NCBI GenBank assembly: GCA_021442155.1
Contig: CM038223.1
Span: forward strand, 31,904,983-31,968,982
Direction: 5' to 3'
Length of the DNA: 64,000 nucleotides
DNA from: Cymbidium sinense
Taxonomy: Eukaryota > Streptophyta > Magnoliopsida > Asparagales > Orchidaceae
Shown one piece after another: positions 13,874 to 28,019 of the stretch. The translations under genes were made by a program, and so were the position numbers. Under the pieces are notes generated by a model. The model was not told the origin of the DNA and searched no databases. It saw nothing but the letters and a program-made list of their open reading frames with translations. The number at the start of each line of letters is the position of its first letter. Within the stretch, counting starts at the first letter, position 1.

Positions 13874-14335
13874 ATAGTTATCCAAATAAGTACACCCAAG
13901 ATCTGCGTGGTGTTCAAAAATTAAAACTTCATAACTTCTCATTTTAGCTTTCTCATTTTGATCTTGTTTATGGTCCTTAATCCTTTGATATCAGAACTTT
14001 GAAATCCTTGAAGATATTAATTGTATACTTTAATTGAGAGTATTCTTAAGAAATTCTAATTTCTTAAGATGTCATTACCTACGGGGACTTACCTCTATAG
14101 GGAACTTAAGAATCTAGCTTAAAATAAACCTTGCTTTACCTCATTCATATAAAGTACTAGAAAAATCTTTGGTATATGTAAACCCATTTGCCTTAGGAGA
14201 CCTTATTAGGTGATTGAGTCCATTGTTAGATGATATCTCTACCTTTAAAGGTAGTATATCACTCTTTAATGTCACACTCCATCACCTTAATAAGAATCCC
14301 CTAAGATTTGCATGGTATCCCTATAACTCCAAATA
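13874..14335 (+). mobile_element. LTR 3'-end fragments (sense +)
   Basis: At 13,883-13,916 a short piece matches the sense LTR terminus (AAATAAGTAC, then AAGATCTGCGTGGTGTTCA). After AAAATTAAAAC, 13,930-14,330 repeats the last 400 bp of a sense LTR: AATTGAGAGTATTCTTA, GATGTCATTACCTACGG, TTAGGAGACCTTATTAGG and finally CTAAGATTTGCATGGTATCC. It ends in TATAACTCC, which resembles an LTR end plus a PBS scrap. The first piece may be the end of L1 displaced by L2. Confidence 0.55.
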
Positions 14336-14341
14336 TAAACA

Positions 14342-14343
<2 letters not shown>

Positions 14344-14419
<76 letters not shown>
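14344..14419. repeat. Compound (TA)n(TG)n microsatellite
   Basis: About 47 bp of TA dinucleotides pass directly into about 29 bp of TG, immediately after the LTR-end fragment. Confidence 0.97.
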
Positions 14420-14421
<2 letters not shown>

Positions 14422-15900
14422 TCCATGACATAGAATACCTGCTCTCCCAAGTGTTAGGCCACCTGTCTTGTTAATGCTTTAGCAACATCAACAATATATA
14501 GTATTTCTTTTATAGAGTCACTTACAAACAAATTGATTAGACTTAAACATTTAATATTCACATTTTACATTATAATGACATCACAATATTGAACCCTTAT
14601 AAGTATGATTACATGCTAAAATCATCATTAGCTTAGTCATAAATAAAATTCTATCATAAGAATATTTTATTAAGCATCACAATACTAACTAGTGCAAGCA
14701 TCACTTCACAAACACCACATCCACCAAAAAAAATCATGCCTAATCTAAAGTTCTAAGGGTTGTGTTCCTAACAAGTAAATCTAGTATGTTCTATTTCATG
14801 TGGATGTTTGCCTTTTAAACTTAATTTGTGTTTCAATTTTTTAAGTTATTGAAAAGATGTTTAATTTAATAGAGAATGATTTTAAGTTTAAGTGATTAAT
14901 GATTTAAATAATTTTATTTGATTTATGCTTCAATTATTTAAAGAGTTTTTATGAATGCAAAAAAAGCAAGTATGGTCCACCAGATGGTGAATCCATCTAG
15001 GCATCCAAACTTTTCAAAAGTACATTTAGCAACAAATTGATGAATACATTTTATAACACCTTGAAACTACCCTCAATGAATTTATTGATTTTATCAATAT
15101 TTAAATGATATTTTAATTAAGATTTATTTTATATTATTTTGAGAAAGTATTAAAGCTTAGTGATTGGTTTTTAAATCCTCTAAGAAGTTTAATATACATG
15201 GATAATATTAAAATATAGGTTTCATGAAATTTTAAAATGTTTTAAATTTATTTGATATTTTTCATAAAATTTTAATTATTTTGAGTTGGAAAATTAATAA
15301 TTTTTAAAATTATGAGAAATTGATCTCTCTGACAATATCAAGAGAAACTTTTTTATTATTCCACAGTGATTTAGTACAAGCAATGAAAGCTATTAAACCT
15401 CTTTGAAAGGACCATTTTTAAAATACTAGGGGATGTAATTGTATATAATAAGTACATGTGTGGTAAATCAAGAATAGGTAAGGACTCACCTTAACATGAG
15501 GCGAGTGTTCTTCAGTTAGTGATAAGTAGTAAGCTTCATAACTCATTGACACTAGTGACCTACTACCTTTTTTTAATGTGGCGAATCAATATGTCTTGGT
15601 CAGGTCATCGAACTTTATTATTTGTGTTGTCCAATCTTCTTTGTTCACTCATTTGCTTGGGCGCATATGCTTATGTAGACAATTTTTATACTTCAATTTT
15701 TAAGCATCATTATTTGACCTGCCTTATGCATGGTGAGCCCTTGTCGAATGGCTCACTTCCATAGATCTGTTCTTGTTGTAGTAGTAGCTTGTTGTGAAGT
15801 TTATTTTTGCTTGCTTGTATATTTGGATATACATTTAGCTCTCTGATTTTTCTACTCCTTATAGATCTGGAATATAAAAAGGACAAAAGAATGAAAACAA
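14420..15900. other. AT-rich spacer, nothing recognised
   Basis: About 1.5 kb without a recognisable domain, LTR block or tandem repeat. An 81-codon open stretch at 15,519-15,764 (+) is hydrophobic and unlike any family I know, so it is left uncalled. It may be an eroded internal part of one of the retroelements. Confidence 0.5.
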
Positions 15901-15946
15901 TAATTAACTTTGAGCATTTAATGAATTCTAAAAATTATTATAAAGG

Positions 15947-15955
15947 TATAAATAG
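15947..15955 (+). promoter_or_regulatory. Candidate TATA box TATAAATAG
   Basis: A canonical plant TATA sequence lies about 90 bp upstream of the ATG at 16,039. A transcript starting about 30 bp downstream would give a leader of about 60 nt for the broken ORF that follows. In AT-rich DNA such a motif is cheap, so the call depends on the ORF. Confidence 0.35.
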
Positions 15956-16038
15956 TCACATCATCTTTTAAAGTACCCAAGGTTCTTCGAATATAAAAGA
16001 AACCTTTGCCCCTCCTTTCAAAAATATTTCCTTATATT

Positions 16039-16484
16039 ATGTCCTCAACTAAGTTGAGAATTTCTTCTTATTACTTAGTAGTCATTGGTGAGAGGGATTC
16101 ATCTATTCAACATGGATGTCAAGAGATCTCATAGTGATATCGATTCTTCTAAACATGAAGAAACCTAAGAAGCTAGTGGATTCTGTTGCCACCCCTATGG
16201 TTGAGGTGAGCACATTAGTTGTCCCAATCCGTTATATTGTTGTTTCTCAAGCTAATGGTAGCATCGAGGACTCACGAGTGAAATTGAACACTTGTCCTAT
16301 TAAAGTGGAGGATGTGATTGCTATTATTGAACCACCTTCCTTCCAACTTGCAACCATTCAAGAGGAGGAAGAGGATATTCCCTTAATTTGGTGTCAAAAA
16401 ATCATGATAAGAAAGTTTGTGGGAATGGCTTCCATGAAAATGATTGTCGAGGAGTGTCTCACTAACTCACTAATGAAAGACTAA
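16039..16484 (+). pseudogene. Broken ORF, possible retroelement ORF start
   Basis: An ATG at 16,039 opens MSSTKLRISS... and stops within about 95 bp. A second frame then stays open to 16,484. It holds a basic patch (MKKPKKLVD), VATPMVEVSTLVVPIR, an acidic run (EEEEDIPLIW) and ends SLMKD. The Ser-rich start, basic patch and EEEEDIPL resemble the amino-terminal part of plant gypsy-associated ORFs (PF20167 or plant-mobile-domain type), but no diagnostic domain is present. At least one frameshift separates the two frames. The neighbours are a TATA box upstream and L3 on the opposite strand. It could instead be a chance ORF. Confidence 0.3.
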
Positions 16485-16634
16485 TTTCTCATTTATTTTT
16501 TGAGCTTTTCTTATTAGTATTTTTAAAAAACATTTATATTATTGTAGTTGAGTTTGATGAGTGTGCAGGCATTGGAAAAAGGCAATGACGAACACTCGAT
16601 TACCCCTAAGTTAACTCCTTTGACACTCTAAGTA

Positions 16635-19195
<2,561 letters not shown>

Positions 19196-20480
19196 GCTTG
19201 GTGGATAGATGAAGGAACCATTTTATACTTATGTATCAATGGCTTGCCTAACAAAATGGGGTTAAATATATTATATGAAATTTTGTTTCAATTTTAAACA
19301 ATTTAATTTCTAATAATATAGTGATTAAACCCAAAGCCTTTCCCTTATTTCATTAAACCCCCTTAATAATATTTTATTAGAATTATGCCTCCTTATATAT
19401 CTCTTCAAAAATGATAACATTTGAAGTGCATAATGTTGACTGAGGGGAAAGATCGACAAAGATAATATATAATTTTCCACCTTGACTAAAATGCAAAGGG
19501 GCTAATTATAGTCGATAGTCCCCAAAAGTAAATATTCATCAGAGAAAGTCACTTTGGGGACTTCTTTAAAATAGCAAGCCTCATTAGAGGAAGTTGCTAC
19601 TAGCTGTGTTAAGCATATCTCTAGGTCAATTAATGCCTGAACTAATGATTTTATCATTTCTTTGGACAGAACAAAGGCCTCATAAATGCTTAGCCTATCA
19701 AGTAGCTTTCTAAGATGAACTAAGACATTATATTCAATCTTAAGAGTAGCTAGTTCAATTAGTGGACCATTCTATAAAGGTTTAGGACATTGGTCCATAA
19801 GTTATTTCCTTTGTCCTTAGAGGGAGGTAAGTGAGGTGGCAGGACCTTCTCACTATAGAGATTAACTTTGGTAATATCTCCTAAATTGAAACTAGGGGTC
19901 ATGCCACTTGTCTGTCATCACTGATGTGCTTTTCTAAAGATTGGTCAGAATCTAAGAACTCTATTTCTATGTTAATAGGATCTCCCTACAAATTACTTAT
20001 AGAAATATCATTTTATGATCTTGATTCATAGAACATATTATTGTATTCATTATGAGAATTATCTTATTTATTTTCTAATTCATTCATATCACAATCATTA
20101 GAGATAGCAAACATATAAGAAATTCCTTTTGTAGTAGACTTTTTATTCAAAATTTTGAAATATGTACATAAAGATAAAGGGATGTATGGGCCAACTCTCT
20201 ATTCTTATTATACAATACTCTATCTGACACAATATTAATCCCTCTATCATCACTCTCTCAGACATTTGGACATCTGGTGGTGCTGAATGGGGTTGATGAG
20301 GAATTGATTCTGACAATGACGGATCAACATGGATGATAATCTTTTGGGTCTGCAAATAATCCTGCATAGAATTTTTAAATTTTTTTATCAAATATTTTTA
20401 AGAAGAGTGGGATAAAGTTATATCCTAATCATTTGAAAGATGAGCATCTTCTAAAGAAGAGGTGAAAGATTCACCTTAGC
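19196..20480 (-). pseudogene. Retroelement internal remnant downstream of gag
   Basis: This lies downstream of the gag remnant on the same strand, where protease or the start of pol would be expected. Minus-strand translation is broken by many stops. The longest open piece (20,143-20,391, minus) gives IIHVDPSLSESIPHQPHSAP, a Pro/Ser-rich linker such as often follows gag. I could not identify protease or reverse transcriptase motifs. The lower part (about 19,196-19,440) may include unrelated AT-rich sequence, since the junction with L3 looks like a deletion joint. Confidence 0.45.
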
Positions 20481-21490
20481 AGACCCCTATTTAAAGTCCA
20501 CAAGGTAATCCTTAGGAATAATCACCAACCCTCTCTTGTAATTCCTTTCAAGCCAATCTTTAAAAGTGATGTAGTCTTCAATGGTATAACCTAACATTTG
20601 ACGATATGGACAATAATTTGGTTCATTAATCTTGCTAACTTCTTTTGGATTCTTTGGATTAAAGAACTTAAAACCTAGCTTTTTCTTCAAATTCTTAAAT
20701 ATCTTCTTTTTAGCCACTCTCTTGAAATAATATGTTTGGTCTATTCTTTTGTTGAGAAGGCATGCAAAGTGTTTCTTGGATGGAACTAATTACTATTGTT
20801 GTGGCATTTAAGGTGCAGATCACTCTACCTGAACTTGGATTGGATTATTTCCCTTGTCCATAGTAGAGATAATGTTTGATCTCCTTTCTAACACTTTTGT
20901 AGGTTTAAAAGGTTTTGTGGTAGACCATTCTTTTAGGAATGACATCCTAGGGGCTTCTTTCAAAAGGCTTTACTTAATAATATTTTAAAGGTCTTAATAG
21001 TAAAGCCTTTCAATAAAAAGGTAATAGGACCATGGATGTTCCAGAGAAGGATTTCCATAGCATGCTATTCTTGTAGCTGACTTAAGGCTAAGAATCATCC
21101 ATCTTATAATATAATCCAGATGAGATTCAACGAGTTTTTATTTTTTGATGACTAAGTTGCCTACTATAACATGATGCTGAGAACTTGTGAATTACTTCAA
21201 AAATAAGTTTTTAAGTTCACTTAGTGTGTAAACTAAACAATTTGGTAATTCAAGATACCAGTTAAAAGCAACCCCACTTAAACTATTAATAAATTGCCTA
21301 AATAATAAAGCATCGCTTCTCCTGCTATTATAGCTACTTGCTCAAAAGTGTGCTAAATACTATTTAGGATTTCCTATACCATCAAATACTTTGAAAGTAG
21401 GGCATACAAATCCCTTTGGATAAGGTATATAATCATATTCCTCAAGGTAGGGTTTACCATTTGAAATTAGAGTCATACCTTAGGATTATA
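20480..21490 (-). pseudogene. Ty3/gypsy retrotransposon gag remnant
   Basis: Read from 21,490 down, the minus strand gives YLEEYDYIPYPKGF, then FKVFDGIGNPK, then RQFINSLSGVAFNWY and LPNC...TLSELK. This is the classic order of the plant gypsy gag core (PF03732): PYPxGF, FDGxGDP, LxxFxxSLxGxAxxWY. After a linker come PNYCPYRQMLGY and TIEDYITFKDWLERNYKRG, the usual tail with a CxxxH...H...C-like motif, in which the His and second Cys positions have become Arg and Tyr. Stops interrupt it, including those after NPK and LFLK. Gag would form the virus-like particle. It follows L4 and a degenerate PBS in minus-strand order, so it belongs to an element whose 5' LTR is L4. Confidence 0.8.
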
Positions 21491-21879
21491 CCAATGTCTC
21501 TTTCACTTGTTGTTCCACTAGAGAGTTTAAGTCAATTTGAGTGACACATCATCTATTATTTTATGTTTCTAATGATAATCCTCTAACCTAAACTTCTTAT
21601 CATTTATGGGATAAGAGAATTTTGGTTCCTCTAATAAATGAGTTTTTGAAGTGGTAGGAGTTTGACTCTAGAGCGATAGTATTGCAACCATCATCTCCTC
21701 CATCTTCTTTTTCATTCTTAAAATTTGGTAATTCTACTTTAGCAATTAAAGGATTAACTATTGGGTTGGATCATCTATGGGACGATCTCTAACATCTTGA
21801 GTTTCATATTACTCTTTTTTAGATGCTCTTGTATCTACCACGAAGATATAGACTATAAGTTGCTTTGAATCTTCATCTA

Positions 21880-21904
21880 AAAGGTCATCCTTGTGGGAAA
21901 TATT
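21880..21904 (-). other. Degenerate PBS beside L4
   Basis: Immediately after the L4 end (minus strand ...GTGGTGTTACA) comes AATATTTCCCACAAGGATGA. Aligned with the tRNA-Arg PBS core CTCCACTGGGGATC, TTCCCACAAGGATG matches about 10 of 14 positions. Position and partial match suggest an eroded primer-binding site. Confidence 0.4.
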
Positions 21905-23028
21905 TGTAACACCACATAGATTTTATCAATTTCTTATTTGGATGATCAAATGTGTTAATAAAGAGTAAACATATTATCCTAAAAGATAAATATGTTATCT
22001 TATAATGGATTTGATCCTTTAATAAAAAAATCCTAAGGCTAATGGTCTTTAATGTACCAAAGAGTTTTCCCTTGAACTACATAAGGATGTTAAATGAGTT
22101 TATTTTAAATTGGATTCATGGTTCCATATAAGGGCAAGCCCTTATAGTTAATTACATCTTAGGAATGAAGGATTTCTTCTTAAGAATACTCTCAATTAAA
22201 TAAATAGGTTGTTGTTTCTATAGATTTTTAAGTTGGTTTTCAAAGATAAATGATAATTTGGAATTCCAAAAGGGAACGATCCAAAGTGGAAAGAGTTCTT
22301 TTAGAAGTTAATCAAAATTAAGTAGGAAATACCTTTAGATACTGGGATGCCTAGTATGAATTTCAACTATCATATCACTGAGCTTTAAATTTTGGAGTTT
22401 AATAGAATATTGAGTTGATATTTTATTAGAAATATAGGACTTATATTCTATCAACACAAGACTACAGAAATGCCAAGGGTTGAAGACTTACTCCGGTAAG
22501 ATGCCTCAGATCCTAAGTCTAAAATTGCTTTTAACACAAGTCAAATACTTGACCTAATTTCACTTTTGGGAATTATTGGCTCTTTCTCTCACTCGATGAA
22601 GGAAACCTATCCTTGACTCTGCTAGACTTATAACCCACCTATAATGGCTACCAGCTAACACAACCTAAGTGATTTTAAATCCATGATGCCAAGTCTCATG
22701 TATATAAAATGGTTAGGTTATTTTATTTTTTTAGAAAGGAATATAAGAACCTTGAATCACTCCCTAATCTATAAGATTAAGTAGGGTATGATATACACCT
22801 AATTAATGCAATATTTTCTAACTTTTAGATATTTTGATTCATCATTCATTTAAGATCTTGGGGTATGTAATTTATGCTTACGTGATATGCAATTAGAAGT
22901 GGTCATGGACCAAATCAAGAAGAGAAGATAGACTTTTCCAAGAAGGTGGTCATCCTCAAAGGTCAAATGCCTCTTTTGTGCAATGGGTGAACACCCAATT
23001 CATGAAGTTAGAATAATATGCTAGTATG

Positions 23029-23045
23029 ATTTGTAAAAGCTAGTT
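23029..23045. repeat. LINE target-site duplication, left copy
   Basis: ATTTGTAAAAGCTAGTT, 17 bp, identical to 30,530-30,546. It borders the short oligo-T (element oligo-A tail) at 23,046-23,051, as expected for a minus-strand LINE. Confidence 0.95.
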
Positions 23046-24705
23046 TTTTTTAAAGGAACCCCATATAGGGCAATTTTATTGCTACAATAAAAGGTTACAA
23101 GATCCTTAAAAGGGGGATAAACTCAAGCAACTACTGCTCAAAGAGCTACAAATAGCCTATAGAATAAATCTCCTGGCTAAGTACAACCAAACATCTGAAA
23201 ATGGAAAAGAAAGCAAAAGTACAAATAAAGAAAAAGAGAAAGCATTGGCCAGAATCAGCAGAAGATCTTGAGGATGAGAAAAATCTATGCCTCCAGAAGA
23301 GAAGGAACCTACAAAATAACAACACAGAATCTACAACCATGTAGAAGAAAGTGTTAGCACCATCAAGGTGATACAAGCTAGTTGAAAGTAAGACAAACAA
23401 AAAGGTATAGTTAAATATGAGGAGAAAGGCTCAGGCTCAGTCACACCAAATTGGGGAAGCTATAAATAGGAGCATCCAAACTTCAAAGGAAGGGTTACAT
23501 CAGATGTGCTACTACCAACCATGGAATGGGTGAAAACATCCCAGCCATCATAGCCTACAAACCTATGGAAAAGCAGTAACCAGTGGATGAAAGTCGTGTG
23601 ATCTTAAATCCCTGCATACCAAAGCATAGCCACAAACACAATAGAGGAGAAGTCACCACAAGTCCTAATGACAAAGGGATGACACCACTCCTTTCTAAGA
23701 TAATAAACACCAGACAATGGCCAAGTAACAGTAAGAATAATAGCAAAAAATATCCCAAACCAGAAAATCACAGCAATCAGAGTTACCTGCTTACCAAGCC
23801 ACAACCACATACACATGGGAGAGAAGACAACATAAATCAGAATGGTAAAGGGGTGGCACCACTCTTTTTTAAGAAAATAACACCCAAGCAGAGGCAACAT
23901 AATATCAGAATGCACAACCCATAACAACTGAATCCAGAGATCACCCCATAATGAGGAAATCCCAACAGGGTCAGCAGAACAGATGGAATCATCCACCATA
24001 TTAATAGCATGATACACCATTTTATTTACATTTTTAAAAGAAATAAGTATAGAGTGAAATAGTGGATATTTCTATACATCAAGTTCATAATTAATAAGGA
24101 TGACCACATGGCAGTGAATAGACCATAGAGCCAAGTAGAATCCAACCACAGTAGGTAGCCTGCTGAACAGCAGAACCCAAATAAAGAACCTTTCAACAAA
24201 TAGCCATAAAGAAGAAAAAAAAGAAAACCAAGCCAGAAAGTTGGAACCGAATAGTGGTCCATAAGGGCATAATAGAGTGGAGGTAAGATTCATGAAAATA
24301 ATAGTAGAAAATGGCTTCATATTAAGTAAAGTGATAGCAAGCCAAAAGGATCAGCAAAAATAGATGTTAACATATACCATAAGGCTCCATTAGCAAGGTT
24401 AACCACCCAATAGTCAACAAAAAAAATACATTCAAATAATAGCCACAATAGCTCACCATACCTGTAGATTGGGTGAAGATCAAGCACCAACCAGCGAATC
24501 AAAAAAATAGGCAGCCCAGCACCATACCATAAGGGAAAAATAGATAAGAATGACCCACATATAATAAAGCAACTGCCAGCTAAATAATAGTTGGGGTTAA
24601 AACAATAAGATTCACCATTACATGATATCCAAAAAATAGGTGCAGAAATGCATCATAAAAACAAAATGCCCATAGAAGGAAATAGAAGTAATAGCATAGA
24701 CCCAG
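23046..24705 (-). other. LINE 3' UTR with tandem duplication
   Basis: The 1.66 kb between the RNase H stop and the oligo-A tail has no coding domain. It holds a diverged tandem duplication of period about 174 bp: ACCAAAGCATAGCCACAAAC at 23,618 and ACCAAGCCACAACCACAT at 23,793, with GACACCACTC at 23,681 matched by GGCACCACTC at 23,855. Several hydrophobic minus-strand ORFs here (23,604-24,020, 24,026-24,262, 24,072-24,320, 24,317-24,502) overlap in different frames and have no family resemblance. I treat them as chance. Confidence 0.75.
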
Positions 24706-25290
24706 CTAACCTAGAGCCACAAGCAAGCCACAGCTAGCAACAGCATCCATCAGGAAAATAGAAGGGATAAATGGCAAAGAACTTCTAACAATAGGCAATC
24801 TAATTTTATCAAGATTCACAAGCCCCCTTAAGAGGGAGGAGATATCATCATTGGAGTACATATTCAATGAGGAGGACTTTGCTCCCCAATTAGCAAGAAA
24901 ATTGGCACAGGAGTTACCTTCCCGGTAGATATGAGAAATATGATAGTCTAGATTCGTAAGAAGTCTCAGCGTATGACTAAGTAAATAAAATATTCCAGCA
25001 TTACCATGAGCTTTTGAATTTAATAATTCAAGAAGAAGGAGAGCATCAACTTCAAACCAAATTTTTTGAAATCCTTTCTCGAGGCAACCAAAAATCCCAT
25101 AGTGCAAACCATTAAGTTCAGCAAATAAAATAGAGCAGGGATGTAGAGGAGCAATAAAAGCAGAGATCACCTATCCACTATGATCTCTTAAAATCCCCCC
25201 ACAACCATAAAAGCCATTAGAAACTGAACCATCAGTGTTAACCTTAATGACATGAAAATTTGGCTTCCTCCAGTATATAATTTTGTGGGT
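24706..25290 (-). pseudogene. LINE ORF2 RNase H domain
   Basis: The minus strand reads KVNTDGSVSNGFYGCGGILR, a stop (TAG at 25,171-25,173), then ISAFIAPL, LFAELNGLHYGI, IWFEVDALLLLELL and ISHIYREGNSCANFLANWG. These correspond to the catalytic Asp (NTDGS), Glu (AEL) and Asp (EVD) of plant-type RNase H (PF13456). The final Asp of the REGNxxADxLA motif is Asn here. RNase H would remove the RNA template after reverse transcription. Only one nonsense codon interrupts the domain. Confidence 0.94.
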
Positions 25291-25659
25291 TGGTTCAATA
25301 CCAGAAGAAGGAATATTAATTCCAAAGTTAAAGGCCATATGTTTATATCCTTTAAAATTAGAGGAAGTAGGGAGATCAACATTATAAAGAGACCTAATTT
25401 TACATTTGGCTCTAGCAATAATGCGATGAAAGTTCATAGGGATGTCACGATGTTTAACATCATTCCTTTCCCACCAAATATACCTCAGAAGAGTAGTGGC
25501 AAGAACAACTTTGACATGGCCTTTTGAGGTATTAGAGAAACAAGTTTCAAGGAGTTGCATGATAGAGAATGATCCATCAAAATGGAGAGTATTAAACATA
25601 ATATCATACCAGTTCCAAACCTTAATAGTAATAGGGCCATTCACAAACACATGATCCAC

Positions 25660-25860
25660 AATTTCAATGTGAAAATAACATTGGCATTTAGAGGGGAGAT
25701 GAAAACCTTTTTTTAGGAGTGTAGCATCAACAGGAATGTAGTGCTTTAGAATACACCAAGTTAAAATCGAGAAGGAGGTTGGGATAGAAATACTCCATAT
25801 TTTAGAGAAAACTAATGACTCTTAGGATTTAAGTCTGAAAGAATGGCAGACATCCTTAAA
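25660..25860 (-). pseudogene. LINE zf-RVT zinc-binding segment
   Basis: Between the thumb region and RNase H the minus strand gives IPTSFSILTWCILKHYIPVD, then LLKKGFHLPSKCQCYFHIE and DHVFVNG...VWNWY. This is the zf-RVT pattern (PF13966): W.ill...lP....L..rg..l...C..C....E...H.F..C...W. The CxC and His are visible. The second Cys pair is eroded. It is frameshifted relative to the reverse transcriptase. Confidence 0.8.
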
Positions 25861-26203
25861 AAAAATCTCCAGAGGAGGAATTTTTAAAGAGGATTTTGTC
25901 AGATTTATTAGGTAGTGTACAAATATTAAGGATTGTGTTAACAATCACATTTGGGATAATGGAAAATAATTGATCGACATCCCAAGTATTTTGAATAATG
26001 AACTGATTAACCTTAAGCCTATCAGTGGAATGAGTATTAAGTAAAGAATCATTAGTACCATGTCCCAGCCAGTTATCTTGCAAAAGAAGGAGGATCCCAA
26101 GTTCACACCCCAAGAGATCAGATTTTCAGCAGCCCACTTGATATTACAAAGTCTTCTCCACACCGGAGAATCCTCGTTTGTAAGTACAAGTGAGGGTGTT
26201 TCC

Positions 26204-27350
26204 TTACGATTTGACAAGCATAAATTGTGACTGAGTTATATTTCTAAGATTCCACCATATTTTATAAGAGAAATATTTAATGGAATCTTCTAAAGATTTA
26301 CAACCTAAACTACCTTCATTCAAAGTCCCACAACAGTTATGCCAACTAGCCCAATGAACTTTTTTAGAAGAAGAGGTAGAACCCCAAAAAAATTTGTTAA
26401 TAAATCTATTAATCCTTTTAATAATAGAAATGGTAGGCACAATAGTGGACAAAAGATAACACGGCAAAGAGGAAAGAGTACTTTTGATCAGGATAAGTCT
26501 AGCACCAAAGGAAAGTAAATGGAACTCCCAGGAGGAAGTTTTCTTATATATTTTCTGAATAACATCATCAAATAAGGAAGATCTTTTCGTTCCTTGATAT
26601 AAAGGAGTACCCAGATACTTGATTGCCATGGTTTGATGTGCAAAGGATGTAATGTTCTTAATAGCATAAATCCTAGATGATCAAATCGATGAACTAGAGA
26701 TAAAATAACTTTTATCAGGGTTAATCTTTAGACCACTTTCCTTACCAAACAAAGTAAGGAATTTACATAAATTTTTAATATAAAGAGTGAAACCATTGCA
26801 GAATATAATGAAATCATCAGTGAAGCTGAGGTGGGAAATAGGAAAGCCGCCTCTAGTTTTGTAGTACATATTAGGCATTTTACAAAACATCTGCTCAAGA
26901 CTTCTAGAGAGGTATTCCATAGTAATAATGAAAAGAGTCGGAGAAAGGGGATCCCCTTGCCTTAGCCCATGGGAGGAAGAGAAAAAACCATAGACTTCAC
27001 CATTAATGAGTAAGGAAAACCAAGAATTCTCAATACCATTCTTAATTAAAGTAATAAATTGCCTTGAGAATCCAAATATAGTCAAACTTTTATATAGGAA
27101 AGCCCAACCAATGTTATCATAAGCTTTGGAAATTTCCAACTTAAAAAGTAGGTTACCACAATGAACCTTAGTGTTTAAATCATGAATCATCTCTTGGGCT
27201 AATAGAACATTATCAGAAATAGATTGACCTTTAACAAAACCAGTTTGGTTAGGGTAGATAATTTTAGGAAGCAGGATACTTAATCTTTTGGCTAAAATCT
27301 TAGAGATAAGCTTATTAAAAAAAGGAACAAAGGCTAATTAGCATAAAATA
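26204..27350 (-). pseudogene. LINE ORF2 reverse transcriptase domain
   Basis: The minus strand reads LISKILAKRL, PNQTGFVKGQSISDNVLLAQE (fingers), FKLEISKAYDNIGWAFL (motif A), GLRQGDPLSPTLFII (motif B), HLSFTDDFIIF (motif C), GLKINPDKS (motif D) and IKYLGTPLYQG (motif E and thumb). Motif A normally has LDxSKAYD. Here the catalytic Asp is Glu (KLEISKA). Motif C is FTDD instead of FADD, keeping both Asp. A stop lies near 26,681 between motifs D and E. Confidence 0.95.
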
Positions 27351-28019
27351 GCTCCAAAGTTTAAGATTTTCTATTTTTGAGATTAGAATAATGGAGGTGC
27401 TAGAAAAATATTTACGGAGGATACTTCCCTTGAAAAAATACAGAACAACTTTAATCAAATCTTCTTTGATAATATACCAGCATTTTTGAAAAAAAATAAG
27501 GTAGTAAAGCCATCAGGGCCAGCCACCGAATTTGAATTCATATTCTACAAAATGTTAGCGATTTTGAATTCAGAGGGTAATGAACTAAGCATATTGTTAT
27601 CTTCATCAAAAATGAGATTAGGAAAAACTTCAGGCAAGGAGATCTAATCATAGGTCACATTTTTATTAAGGAGCTCAGTAAAAAATGAAATGCCAAAATC
27701 AGTAAGCTCCTTATTATCAATATACCAGGTATCAACATTAGTTTTAATTTTTTTGATATGATTTAGAGCCTTTTTCTTTTTAACCATGGCATGGAAATAT
27801 TTGGTATTTTGATCACCATCAGATATCCATTTTGTAGAAGCTTTTTGCCACCAATAGGTCTCCTCCATGTCTTGGTAACATGTTAATCTATCTTTGGCTT
27901 GAGTTAATAAGGAAATTTTGGAAGGATCATTAACAATAACGTCTTCTAAAACTATAACCACATGTTCTAACTCTTTGATATTGGTAAAAAGTTTTTTGAA
28001 ATAGTGTTTGTTCCACCAG

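Noticed and set aside
15519..15764. 81-codon plus ORF
   Set aside because: No domain, no homologous copy in the window, and composition typical of AT-rich noncoding DNA.
23604..24502. Several hydrophobic minus ORFs that look like small membrane proteins
   Set aside because: They overlap one another in different frames within the LINE 3' UTR, downstream of RNase H. AT-rich sequence read this way gives Leu/Phe-rich peptides by composition.
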